64,000 nucleotides of DNA from Aegilops tauschii subsp. strangulata (Eukaryota; Streptophyta; Magnoliopsida; Poales; Poaceae): the NCBI RefSeq assembly GCF_002575655.3, contig NC_053037.3, positions 447,857,793 through 447,921,792 of the forward strand, in the 5' to 3' direction. The notes beneath the pieces were generated by a model. The model saw only the letters and a program-made list of their open reading frames with translations, made no database searches and had not been told where the DNA came from. Of the stretch, positions 33,437 to 42,464 are shown piece after piece; within the stretch, counting starts at the first letter, position 1; every line of letters begins with the position of its first letter. The translations under genes and the position numbers were made by a program.

Positions 33437-34576
33437 TGTCGGTGTGGAACGACACTTATGGGATCACAAGAATCCCTACTACGGTTGCCGGGGCGCAGGG
33501 TTGCAAGAAGAGCAGGATCAGTAGCCAGCACAAGAATCGTTTACCCAGGTTCGGGCCACGAGGATGCGTAAAACCCTAGTCCTGCTTTGGTGGGTGTATT
33601 TCAGAGAGTTTTTGAGCTCTCAAACTAGCTGTGGTCAGTGCGTGGTTCGAAAGAGCCGAATCCCTCTCCAGTATGCCATGGGCCTCCTTTTATAGTCAGA
33701 AGGGGCTGCCACAGTGGCACACAGGAGGTGGAAAGGCGTACAGTGCCCTGAGCTTATCTCTTGTATTACAGGACAAGACGCATTTAATGCGTGGCTTAGG
33801 TGTCCCCTTGCTTTATCGGGGACGGGGGCGAGGCCCGTCCCGTCCGTCGCCGCTCCTCCTCGCTTCGACACGCGCCCCGGCCAGTGATGCGTGTGGTGCC
33901 ATGTAGGCAGGCAGGCAGCTGAGGTGGCACGGTGGTGGAGCCTTCACGAAGATCTGCATGCCGCCACGCATGCACTTCATGAGTTGGCCTGGGAGCTGCA
34001 TGTTGCCACGCTGGTGCCCGCTCAGCTGGTTGGGCTGGCAGCTGCATGCGAACGGTGGTGGAAGCTTGGTTGACATGGGCCTGGCGGTGGCCCTGCTGGC
34101 GTTCTTGGTGAGGGCCTTGCCGGGTGGCCCGGCAAGGGTCTTGCCGTGGCGCGCTGTCATCCCCGGCAAGGGCCTTGCCGGGGGTCTGGTAGCCTTCCTC
34201 GGCAAGGATCTTGCCGAGGATCATTGTCTTCTAATCCTCATCTGATCTTGAATATGTCTTCACAAGGATCTGCATGCCACCACAGAGGTGCCTTCCTGAG
34301 CCCTGGCCCCACGTGGATGATGGCGTTGGGGACCGTGAGCTCAAGGGTGGCTCCCTCTGTTGGTGTGGGGCGAGCTGCCCCGGCAAGGGTCTTGCCGGGG
34401 GAACCTGCTTCGCCCCTCTGCTCTTTGTGGTCTTGGCGTTGCTCTGATCATCTTGGGCTTCGGTCTTACCTTGGCTCACCTCCCCTGTTCTGCTTAGTGT
34501 GACCGTAGGCGCGGCTCCGACTGCCCGTGCACAGGTAGAGGGGTACAAAAACGCACCCCTCTTTTTGTACACGACA
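33437..34576 (-). repeat. 3' LTR (left) of G2
   Basis: 1140 bp. It contains several palindromes of the form CGGCAAG-N-CTTGCCG (about 34110-34215 and 34378-34400) and a minus-strand TATA box (CTATAAAAGG, 33686-33695). Confidence 0.92.
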
Positions 34577-34590
34577 GGAGCCCCCGAGCC
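34577..34590 (-). promoter_or_regulatory. polypurine tract of G2 (minus strand)
   Basis: On the minus strand CTCGGGGGCTCC precedes TGTCG of the LTR, the same form as in G3 (GGGGGCTAT before TGTCGG). Confidence 0.65.
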
Positions 34591-34977
34591 TGGGCCACAC
34601 ATAAGCGCGACACGTTGTTGGGCCAGGCCCAAAACGCTGCGCGGGCAGGCGGGGCGGTTTTTACCGCGGTAAAACTTTTCGCGCGTTGTGCTTCCCACGA
34701 CCCGCGCGCGCGGCGCGGCGTGGAGGGGTGTGCGTGACATGGGCGGCATGCGTGGGGCGGTTTCCGCATGCATGCGTCACATCGGAGTAAATGGGCAGCG
34801 CGACCCGTGGCTTCCCCATAAAAAGGGATAACCGCGGGCGCACTGTTCCTTTTACCCTTCGCGCAACCCCAATCTCAGAAACCTCCGTCTGCCTTCCTCT
34901 TCTTCTCCAAGCTTCGTCCCCACTTGCGGTTGTTGCGCTTCCGCTACCCTTTGTCCTGCCCTCCTCCCCCAGTCGCC

Positions 34978-36699
34978 ATGGCGCTAAAATCCACCAAGGG
35001 CAAGGGAGTGGCCAAGGACGCCGGAGCCGCGGAGCCGCCGGAGAGTGCGCTGGCGGTGCAGCGGACGCAGTCCGCCTTCTTCCCCTCGACGGTTGACGTG
35101 TTCGAGCTTCGGGACTCCTTCAGGCCCTTGTGGGGAGTGAAGACGAGGGGGGGGGGGGGAATTCGGGGCATCCAGCCACGCGCGACATCCCCGCCGACTG
35201 CGCCGAGGCTGCCCCAAATCGGTACCCCTTCTTTGTCGATTATTTTTCCTGCGGGCTCTGTCCTCCCTTCTTCGATTTCTTCAGCGACGTCATGCATACC
35301 TTTGGCTTCCGCCTCCTTGATTTCACTCCGAATGCGGTGGCGTGCATGGCCCTTTTCGCGCATCTCTGCAAGGGCTTCGCCGGGGTGCACCCCAACACGG
35401 CACTCTTCCGCCATTACTTCTCCCCTCGGATCCAACCAGGGGCGCCATCTCCGGTTGCATTGCTTGGGTCTCAAGATCCAAGGAAGCGTATTCGGAGGGC
35501 GCCATGAAGGAGAGGTGGGAAGAATGGCGGGGCCGGTGGTGCTGGATCGAGGAGGAGGACCCGCCGGCGTTCTACGAAGTTCGCCGAGCGCCGCCGGTCC
35601 GTAGAAGCGATTGGAGTGACGTCGATGCTGACGACGAGAAGCTCACGGTCGCCACCACCAGGATCGTTCGGCTCACCGAGGCCGGCCTCACCCTTGAGAT
35701 GATCGGGGCGGACTTCATCCGCCGTCGGATCGCTCCGCTGCACAACAAGGGGAGGCCAGCCTGGCTCTTCACGAACCCCGCCGACATCATGCGGCTTCGT
35801 CTCGGCCTCGACCACAACTTCACAGTGATGGGGCACGCCAATTTCTGCTAGCGGCTCTTCCAGCTTGACGTGGGCCGAGACGGCGAGGTCGAGCGTACCG
35901 GCAAGGTCGCGAGGGCCACCGCGAAGGCCGACAAGGTCCTCAAGGGGCCTCTGTTCAAGCTGCCGACGGGGGTGGTCCCGCTGTGCAATAACTCGTGCCG
36001 GTCTGATATCATTGCCATGATGCCGGACTGCAATGCGCATGGCCCCGACCCGAGCTGGAAGGAGCCGAAGGACATCGAGGTGCAGCAATTCTTTGACACC
36101 CTGCACGAGGGGTACGTCAACATCGACGGCGAGCGGCTGCTTGTCCAGGACACCACCCAGGCGGAGCTGGACTACATCGCCACCAGGGCGAGGGAGGCAC
36201 AGCTTGCCAGGGAGGCCAGCAGCGCCGGCGGTGTGGAGGACAAGGCCGCGACGACCGCGGAGGAGGAGGAGGAGCTCGCCCGGTGGGCGGCGGCCGCCGG
36301 GGGAGCCAGCAGCGCCGCACCGAGGCTCCTCTGGTTGAAGATGTGACCGGCGAGTCATCGTCGGAGGAGGCCGAGACCGCAGACCCGACGCCACCTACAA
36401 GGAGGGGGCGAGTCCTGTGGCGGGCCAGTTCTGGTGAGCCGGTCCGGCCCGGCAGGGCTGCGCGGCCACAGCTGACCTTGGAGGGGCCCGGGCGCCACAC
36501 GAGGGCTGCGGCGGCAAAGAAGCCGGCGAAGGCCGCGGTGAAGAAGAAGACAGCCGCCCCTTCTTCGTCCGCGCGTGTCCAGACACCACCTCCTTCTCCT
36601 CCTCCGTCGAATGTTGATACGGAGGTTACTTTTGATTATGGATCCCTCGGCCCGAGGAGGAAGAGGAAGACAACAGAGGAGGAGGCGGACGACGAGTAA
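34978..36699 (+). pseudogene. G2 antisense gene, N-terminal half: PF04195-like domain and linker
   Basis: Plus-strand gene, antisense to G2. It starts at ATG 34978 (MALKSTKGKGVAKD), 400 bp inside the left LTR. A G-run near 35150 and a point near 35445 shift the frame, and a TAG at 35849-35851 interrupts it. Across these, the domain reads PPFFDFFSDVMHTFGFRLLD; NAVACMALFAHLCKGFAGVH; TALFRHYFSPR. The arrangement is as in the G1 and G3 antisense ORFs: PP-x-x-x-FF, a downstream CE/CK, and LFR/LLRH-F-(Y/F). RRRIAPLHNKGRPAWLFTN follows, like RRVAPLQRHSRPMW in G3. Then comes an acidic/Ala-rich linker and, from 36283 in another frame, a basic Pro-rich region (AAKKPAKAAVKKK). The exon ends near 36694 before GTAAGTATC. 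Function unknown. Confidence 0.72.
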
Positions 36700-37120
36700 G
36701 TATCTGGTTCCTTTTTGTTATCTCTGCCTCCTCAATCTGCGTTGCTTGTCTTGATTTGTTTTCATCTTTGCATGGAAGGGGAGACGCTGGCCCAGAGAGA
36801 GAAGAGGGCCAAGGTCTCGGCGGGTGGCCAGCCCCCGGCTGGTACTTCGAGGGCGCCGTTGGTGGTGTTGAGCAGCCAAGATAGCAGCCCCCGGCCTAGC
36901 CCCCAGTGTAAGTTCTTCACTCTTCCCCTGTCGACAAGTGTCAGGGGCACGACATTTTGGTGCTGACCTTGCCAGATATGCATGAGGAGAGCAGCAGCAG
37001 GAGGAGCCGTAGAGGTCTACTCCCAACACGCCGCCCCCATCGACCACGTCGCCCGGAGGGGCGTCCTCGGCAAGGGCGCCAAATACCGAGCCCACGCACA
37101 AGGAGGAGGAGGAGAAGGAC

Positions 37121-38866
37121 TTGGGTGCCGGCGGCTTTGCCTCGACGCCAAATGTTGGCGGGGAGGGGGCTTCCGTTTCCCAGCCTGGTACCGGCACTGG
37201 TAAGCCGTTCGCCGTTCGTCCCCGTTCTTTTTCTTTCTGGCTCTTTGTCCTGGCATTGCCTCACCCCCTTCTTCGGCGCCCATATTCCTCCTCGGTGAAC
37301 CCAGAGGACGTGGACGCCGTCGTCGAGGGCGTCGCCAAGGCCACTGAGGCGGACGCCGAGAAGATCGCCGTCGAGGAGGCCGCCAAGGACGCTGCCGAGG
37401 ACGCCGCCGAGGGGCCTACCGGGGAGGCCAGCAAGGCTGCCGCTGAGGAGGCCGGCAAGGGGCCTGCCGGGGAAGCCGGCGGGGCCGCTGCCGAGGAGGA
37501 GGAGGAGGCCGATGACAAGCCTTCCTCCTTTGCTGCGTCCGGCTCTAGCAAGTACCTGAGGGTGTGTGACGACTTGTTCGTCCACCTTACAGGCGCGTCG
37601 AGCACCAGGACACCCGTTGAGGGAGAGGTGTTCGACGTTGAGGTGCTTCCCGATGCCGGGCTTGAAGTCGTCGACGAGCCAATCATTGGCGGCGACGGTT
37701 CGCGGGAAGAGCGGCTCCTCCACGCCATGGGCGCCAGCTTCCGGAAGCTCCAGGCGCTCCACCGCGCCCGCATGGACAAGGCTAAGTCCAGGACGGTGGT
37801 GGTGGAGAAGGCGGAGGCGGACCTCCAGAAGCGCGTTGCCGAGGCGCAGGACTGGTTCCATGAGGCCCACAAGGAGCTCAAGGCTGCCCAGGGTGAGCAG
37901 GCCAAGCGCGACGTGGAGCTCACCATGAAGCTCGCCGACGTCGAGAAAGCTCAGGAGGCGGCGAAGAACTGGGCCGCGGCTGCCGAAGCCGCTCGGACCC
38001 AGCGCGAGGCCGCGCTGGACTCCCAGGAGGAGGACCTCGCTGCATGCGAGGAGAAGCTTGCCGCCATGCTTCGCGGCAAGGATGCAGAGGTGGAGAAGCT
38101 TGTCTTGCAGTGGACCAGTGAGCTGGAGCAGAGGCACGAAGAGTCACTCAATGCCCAGGCCCAGGTTCACACCGGCAAGGTGGAGGAGCTGGAGGTGGAG
38201 CGCGACGAGCTGAAGGAGCAGGCCCTGAAGGTGTCCCAGGAGAGGGAGACGCTTAACAGTGCCCTGACAGAGGCGCAGGGCGCGGTCGTCAGCAAGGCCG
38301 GGGAGCTCTCCGAGGCCAACAACTCCATCAAAGATCTCCAGCTGAAGCTGGAGGGTCTCGAGAAGGTGCTGTCGGAGGCCAAAACCCGGGAGGGGATCCT
38401 GGCCAAGGAGCTGGAGGCCGAGAAGCAGTTGCGGACGAACAAGGGCCTCAACTTCGCGGATCACGTGGCGGGCGAGAACCGTTGGCTCGATCGCCTCACC
38501 ACCGTCGCCATCCAAGCCGCCGCGCAGCTGGCCATCATGGGGATGCCGGACGTGAGGTACGTCCCGGAGCGGAGCATGAGCGCTAATTGCAGCCTGACCA
38601 TGTTCCTTAGGAAGGTCGTTGGTGCTCTGGAGCGGCTCCACGCCCACCGGGCGGCCTCACTGGCCGAGGAGTCCCGGAGGCTTTGCCAGGGTGCCATGAC
38701 CAAGGTTCTCACCAAGGTGGCGCACTGGTACCCCGACCTCAACTTTGACACCGCGCTGGAGAGCTTGCCGGAGGGTACTGACCTCGCGCCACTCAGGGAG
38801 CGCATCAAGTCCATCATCAGCCGTGTCGGCGGAATTCTAAGGGTGGAGGGCCAGCGCCGGGATTAG
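37121..38866 (+). CDS. G2 antisense gene, C-terminal half: long coiled-coil protein
   Basis: An open stretch of up to 581 codons ends TAG 38864-38866. It is probably the 3' part of the gene starting at 34978: small exons seem to lie at about 36778-36909 and 36974-37199, and CACTG|GTAAGC at 37199 looks like a donor, so the true last exon probably begins near 37309 (EDVDAVVEGVAKATEADAEK). Residues rich in Ala/Glu are followed by about 300 residues of heptad repeats (VEKAEADLQKRVAEAQDW; KVEELEVERDELKEQALKV). A conserved C-terminal helical domain follows (DRLTTVAIQAAAQLAIMGM; ALERLHAHRAASLAEE; VAHWYPDLNFDTALESLPEG). The same order, coiled coil then helical tail, occurs in G1. No catalytic motif seen. 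The length of intact frame is striking for a pol-less element. Confidence 0.65.
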   Translation: MGAGGFASTPNVGGEGASVSQPGTGTGKPFAVRPRSFSFWLFVLALPHPLLRRPYSSSVNPEDVDAVVEGVAKATEADAEKIAVEEAAKDAAEDAAEGPTGEASKAAAEEAGKGPAGEAGGAAAEEEEEADDKPSSFAASGSSKYLRVCDDLFVHLTGASSTRTPVEGEVFDVEVLPDAGLEVVDEPIIGGDGSREERLLHAMGASFRKLQALHRARMDKAKSRTVVVEKAEADLQKRVAEAQDWFHEAHKELKAAQGEQAKRDVELTMKLADVEKAQEAAKNWAAAAEAARTQREAALDSQEEDLAACEEKLAAMLRGKDAEVEKLVLQWTSELEQRHEESLNAQAQVHTGKVEELEVERDELKEQALKVSQERETLNSALTEAQGAVVSKAGELSEANNSIKDLQLKLEGLEKVLSEAKTREGILAKELEAEKQLRTNKGLNFADHVAGENRWLDRLTTVAIQAAAQLAIMGMPDVRYVPERSMSANCSLTMFLRKVVGALERLHAHRAASLAEESRRLCQGAMTKVLTKVAHWYPDLNFDTALESLPEGTDLAPLRERIKSIISRVGGILRVEGQRRD

Positions 38867-39508
38867 GCATCCCGTTCTTTTTCGCCGCTGCAGGTTCACA
38901 ACCAAGACAATCGCTATGTCTAGTTAGAACCGCAACAACAATTCGATGTAATATAACTCTGCAGCACTTTCAGTATCATGCATGTTATTTTCCTGTTCGA
39001 TTTTCCTTTGTATGTCCACCCTACGTTACTGGGTAGGCTCGCCGACGCGTAAACCCAAGGCGGCGTCTTGGGGACGGATCCCCATTGGCCTGCCGGGTGT
39101 GCTTGCTGCCGAGCGAACCACCTTGTCGCCCTTAGCGCGGCCGCCCGAACTGTCGAGCTTGACTCGAGTCAGAGTCGGGAGCGTTGTCAAGTGCGGAAGG
39201 CTACCCCACCACTCTCGACGCGGCCGCTTTGAGCTGTTGAGCAGACTCGAAACAGAACAAGGGCGTTGCCAATCGCGGGAGGGCCCCTTTGCGTGCAGGT
39301 TTCTCATACACAGGCGAGATCTCCGAGGACGATAACCTTAGGTAAAGGAGGAAATAACTCGAAGCCCTGAATAACTTAGCTTTTCTGTTGCCGAGCCGAC
39401 GTCGTTCCTCCGGCTGCCTTCTTCTCAGGAGCCATGGCGACGAAGAACTACTAGGCTAACTACTAGACCAGATTCTCACAATTGCGCCCCCTACCTGGCA
39501 GCCAAAGA
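38867..39508. other. G2 leader region between the antisense gene and the primer-binding site
   Basis: 642 bp without a gene. In element orientation this is the 5' untranslated leader, where a gag gene would normally begin; none is seen. ACCCAAGGCGGCGTCTTGGGG at 39053 is a strong potential hairpin. Confidence 0.6.
39489..39506 (-). promoter_or_regulatory. primer-binding site of G2 (minus strand)
   Basis: Minus strand reads TTTGGCTGCCAGGTAGGG next to the LTR. G3 has TTTGGCGCGCCAGGTAGGGG at the same place, so both probably use the same class of tRNA primer, with two or three changes in G2. Confidence 0.7.
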
Positions 39509-40715
39509 TGTCGGTGTGGAACGACACCTATGGGATCACAAGAATCCCTACTACGGTTGCCGGGGCGCAGGGTTGCAAGAAGAGCAGGATCAGTAGCCAG
39601 CACAAGAATCGTTTACCCAGGTTCGGGCTGCGAGGATGCGTAAAACCCTAGTCCTGCTTTGGTGGGTGTATTTCAGAGAGTTTTCGAGGTCTTGAACTAG
39701 CTGTGGCCAGTGCGTGGTTCGAAAGAGCCGAATCCCTCTCCAGTATGCCATGGGCCTGCTTTTATAGTTAGAAGGGGCTGCCACAGTGGCACACAGGAGG
39801 TGGAAAGGCGTACAGTGCCCTGAGCTTATCGCTCGTATTGCAGGACAAGACGCATTTAATGCGTGGCTTAGGTGTCCCCTTGCTTTATCGGGGACGGGGG
39901 CGAGGCCCGTCCCGTCCGTCGTCGCTCCTCCTCGCTTCGACACGCGCCCGGGCCAGTGATGCGTGCGGTGCCATGTAGGTAGGCAGGCAGCTGAGGTGGC
40001 GCGGTGGTGGAGCCTTCACGAAGATCTGCAAGCCGCCACGCAGGCGCTTGATGAGTTGGCCTGGGAGCTGCATGTTGCCACGCAGGTGCCCGCCTAGCTG
40101 GTTGGGCTGGCAGCTGCATGTGAACGGCGGTGGAAGCTTGGTTAACGTGGGCCTGGCGGTGGCCCTGCTGGCGTTCTTTGCGAGGGCCTTGCCGGGCGGC
40201 CCGGCAAGGGTCTTGCCGTGCGGCTTGGCAAGGGTCTTGCCGTGGCGCGCTGTCATCCCCGGCAAGGGCCTTGCCGGGGGTCTGGTAGCCTTCCTCGGCA
40301 AGGATCTTACCGTGGATCGTTGTCTTCTAATCCTCATCTGATCTTGAATATGTCTTCACAAGGATCTGCATGCCACCACAGAGGTGCCTTCCCGAGCCCT
40401 GGCCCCACGTGGATGATGTTGTTGGGGACCGTGAGCTCAAGGGTGGCTCGCTCTGTTGGTGTGGGGCGAGCTGCCCCGGCAAGGGTCTTCCCGGGGCTGC
40501 TGAGGCTGCCCCCGGCAAGGGTCTTGCCGAGGGAACCTGCTTCGCCCCTCCTCTCTTTGTGGTCTTGGTCTTGGCGTTGCTCTGATCATCTTGGGCTTCG
40601 GTCTTACCTTGGCTCACCTCCCCTGTTCTGCTTAGTGTGACCATAGGCGCGGCTCCGACTGCCCGTGCATAGGTAGAGGGGTATAAAAACGCACCCCTCT
40701 TTTTGTACACCGACA
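39509..40715 (-). repeat. 5' LTR (right) of G2
   Basis: 1207 bp, nearly collinear with the left LTR but with two extra blocks of CGGCAAGGGTCTTGCCG-type palindromes (about 40200-40240 and 40478-40530). That accounts for most of the length difference. Confidence 0.92.
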
Positions 40716-41404
40716 CTAATCCTGTAATTACAGAACATATTGTACTGGTAATTTTATTTATGGATTCTTTGTTGAACCATTGTGCTGAGAATTTGAATTG
40801 CACGTTTCATATTTCAAAATTTCCAATTCGAATAATAAATTACATGGAAAAATAAAAATATACATGAGCGAATAAAATAATGTGCACACGGTTAGAAAGA
40901 AAACAGCGTGTGCGATGAAAAATAGAGAACAAGCGGTTCTTTGACGTGAAACATTTGCGATGCCCGACGGACGCACACACAGTTTCGTCTCATATGCGTG
41001 TGTGATTCGTGGTAATACGGCAAATGTTTCAAATTAGTGTACGTGTGTGATAGGAATACCAATAGCACACAGTTATGAAAATGGACACGTTGGCGTTAGT
41101 AGAGGCACCGCACACATTTTACATTCTTGAACCGTGTGCGATAACGTACCTATCACATATCGCTAGATTAAATGTTGATGTCCACCTTTTTCACACGACT
41201 ATAGTGGAGTAATCGTTTGGGATGTCTCTCTGACCAGAACCGTAACGTCGAGATTTAACATGTGGGACTGGGGCGGCTTCTCATACGTTTATTCTATGGC
41301 GATCGTCAGTAGCCGCTCGCCCATCCCCAACGGTTTCTGGGTCGTGTGGGAAGGACCCCTCTATCGCCCACACTCACTTGGCGACGGTTCCAAATGCCAT
41401 CACG

Positions 41405-41449
41405 GAAAGGGGTTAAAAACCGTTTGTATAGCACCTTACGGTACCAGTG
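41405..41449 (-). repeat. right TIR of CACTA A
   Basis: The complement reads CACTGGTACCGTAAGGTGCT, then ACGGTTTTTAACCCC. CACTA B starts CACTAGTACCGTATCGTGCT, then TCGGTTTTTACCCC. Confidence 0.85.
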
Positions 41450-41547
41450 AATGATCTATCTAGTTTTGTGAATGAAAGGATTTTGTCTGTGGATGGATGA
41501 TTTATATGTGCTTGAATGAATGAATTGTTTTTCTTCTTGAATGACAA

Positions 41548-42096
41548 GGTGCCCCCTAGATGGCCAAATTAGGCCAAATTAGGGTTGGTCGACAAGGTGC
41601 CCCCTAGATGGCCTAATTAGGCCAATTTAGGGTTGGTCGACAAGGTGCCCCCTAGATGGCCTAATTAGGCCAAATTAGGGTTGGTCGACAAGGTGTCCCC
41701 CTAGATGGCCTAATTAGGCCAAATTAGGGTTGGTCGACAAGGTGCCCCCTAGATGGCCTAATTAGGCCAAATTAGGGTTGGTCGACAAGGTGCCCCCCTA
41801 GATGCCTGATTAGGCCAAATTAGGGTTGGTTGACAATGTGCCCCCTAGATGGCCTAATTAGGCCAAATTAGGGTTGGTCGACAAGGTGTCCCCCACCACA
41901 GATTGTCTAATTAGGCCAAATTAGGGTCGATCGACAATGTGCCCCCCTAGATGGCCTAATTAGTCCAAATTAGGGTTGGTCGACAAGGTACCCCTAGATG
42001 GCCTAACTAGGCCAAATTAGGGTTGGTCGACAATGTGCCCCCTAGATGGCCAAATTAGGCCAATTTAGGGTTGGTCGACAAGGTGCCCCCTCAGCT
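41548..42096. repeat. 48-bp minisatellite, about 11 copies
   Basis: Units of GTGCCCCCTAGATGGCCTAA / TTAGGCCAAATTAGGGTTGG / TCGACAAG repeat with little divergence; several differ by one C in the C-run or A/T in CCAAATT. The array lies beyond the 3' end of the MURA gene. Confidence 0.95.
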
Positions 42097-42464
42097 TATA
42101 TCAAATCATATCAAACATTGGCCTAATCATGCTCATATCAAATCATATCAAACAATGACCCTAAACAACATCTAACATATCAAATAATGCTCATATCAAA
42201 TCATATGAAACAAGGTGCCCCCCTCAGCTTAAACCCTAAACAACATCTAACGTAGTCATGCTCATATCAAATCAAAATACCTTAGACAACAGCATGACAC
42301 AACATTACTTAATTGTTCCAAACAGCTCAAAGAAACATAGTTCAGGGTAACCAACAGAGTTGAGGGCAACAATGAAACATAGGAACCTAAAGGCCCCAAG
42401 CATGCCAAACAAACATAGTTCAGGGCATGACAAATATATGTTTCATAACCATATTAGAACAGAT
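42097..42464. other. AT-rich sequence after the MURA stop codon
   Basis: No gene. Repeated ATCAAATCATATCAAACA and CTAAACAACATCTAAC words, probably the 3' untranslated part and 3' flank of the MURA gene. Confidence 0.6.

Larger units (their letters stand above)
33437..40715 (-). mobile_element. G2: pol-less (non-autonomous) LTR retrotransposon with an antisense gene
   Basis: Two LTRs (33437-34576; 39509-40715) start TGTCGGTGTGGAACGACAC and end TACACCGACA (left copy TACACGACA), with perfect TSDs CTAAT at 33432-33436 and 40716-40720. On the minus strand the right LTR is followed by TTTGGCTGCCAGGTAGGGGG, a primer-binding site of the TTTGGCGCGCCAGGTAGG type. The left LTR is preceded by CTCGGGGGCTCC, a polypurine tract. 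The element therefore reads on the minus strand. No gag, protease, reverse transcriptase or integrase is present; only about 640 bp separate the primer site from the antisense gene. It inserted 36 bp after the B3-like gene of CACTA A. Confidence 0.88.
4063..41449. mobile_element. CACTA (En/Spm-type) DNA transposon A, heavily nested
   Basis: The element begins CACTACTGCAGG and ends GGTACCAGTG, whose complement is CACTGGTACC. It is flanked by the 3-bp repeat AAT at 4060-4062 and 41450-41452, and the outer sequence resumes in the same style on both sides. 3-bp TSDs and CACT termini define CACTA elements. The inner TIR matches only partly (about 13 of the first 24 bases between its own ends). No TNP2-like transposase was found, so this copy looks non-autonomous or has lost it. 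G1 and G2 are inserted in it; without them it is about 9.3 kb. Its right arm and centre match element B (54327 onward) in inverted orientation. Confidence 0.78.

Noticed and set aside
33631..34502. Several ORFs of 60-142 codons within the G2 LTRs.
   Set aside because: Present in both LTRs with different frames and driven by the CGGCAAG repeats; no coding signature.
35471..36394. 307-codon minus-strand ORF.
   Set aside because: Mirror frame of the GC-rich G2 antisense gene on the plus strand, which carries the recognisable domain.
36941..38137. 398-codon minus-strand ORF rich in Leu/Gly/Arg.
   Set aside because: Complement of the Ala/Glu/Lys coiled-coil exon; typical shadow of a biased coding sequence.
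33437..40715. G2 considered as an autonomous plus-strand element with its long ORF as gag.
   Set aside because: Primer-binding site and polypurine tract place the element on the minus strand, and the plus-strand ORF has the PF04195-like layout and not gag.
41548..42096. Minisatellite considered as telomere-like or centromeric repeat.
   Set aside because: The 48-bp unit is not a known telomeric or Triticeae centromeric sequence, and the array is short and local.
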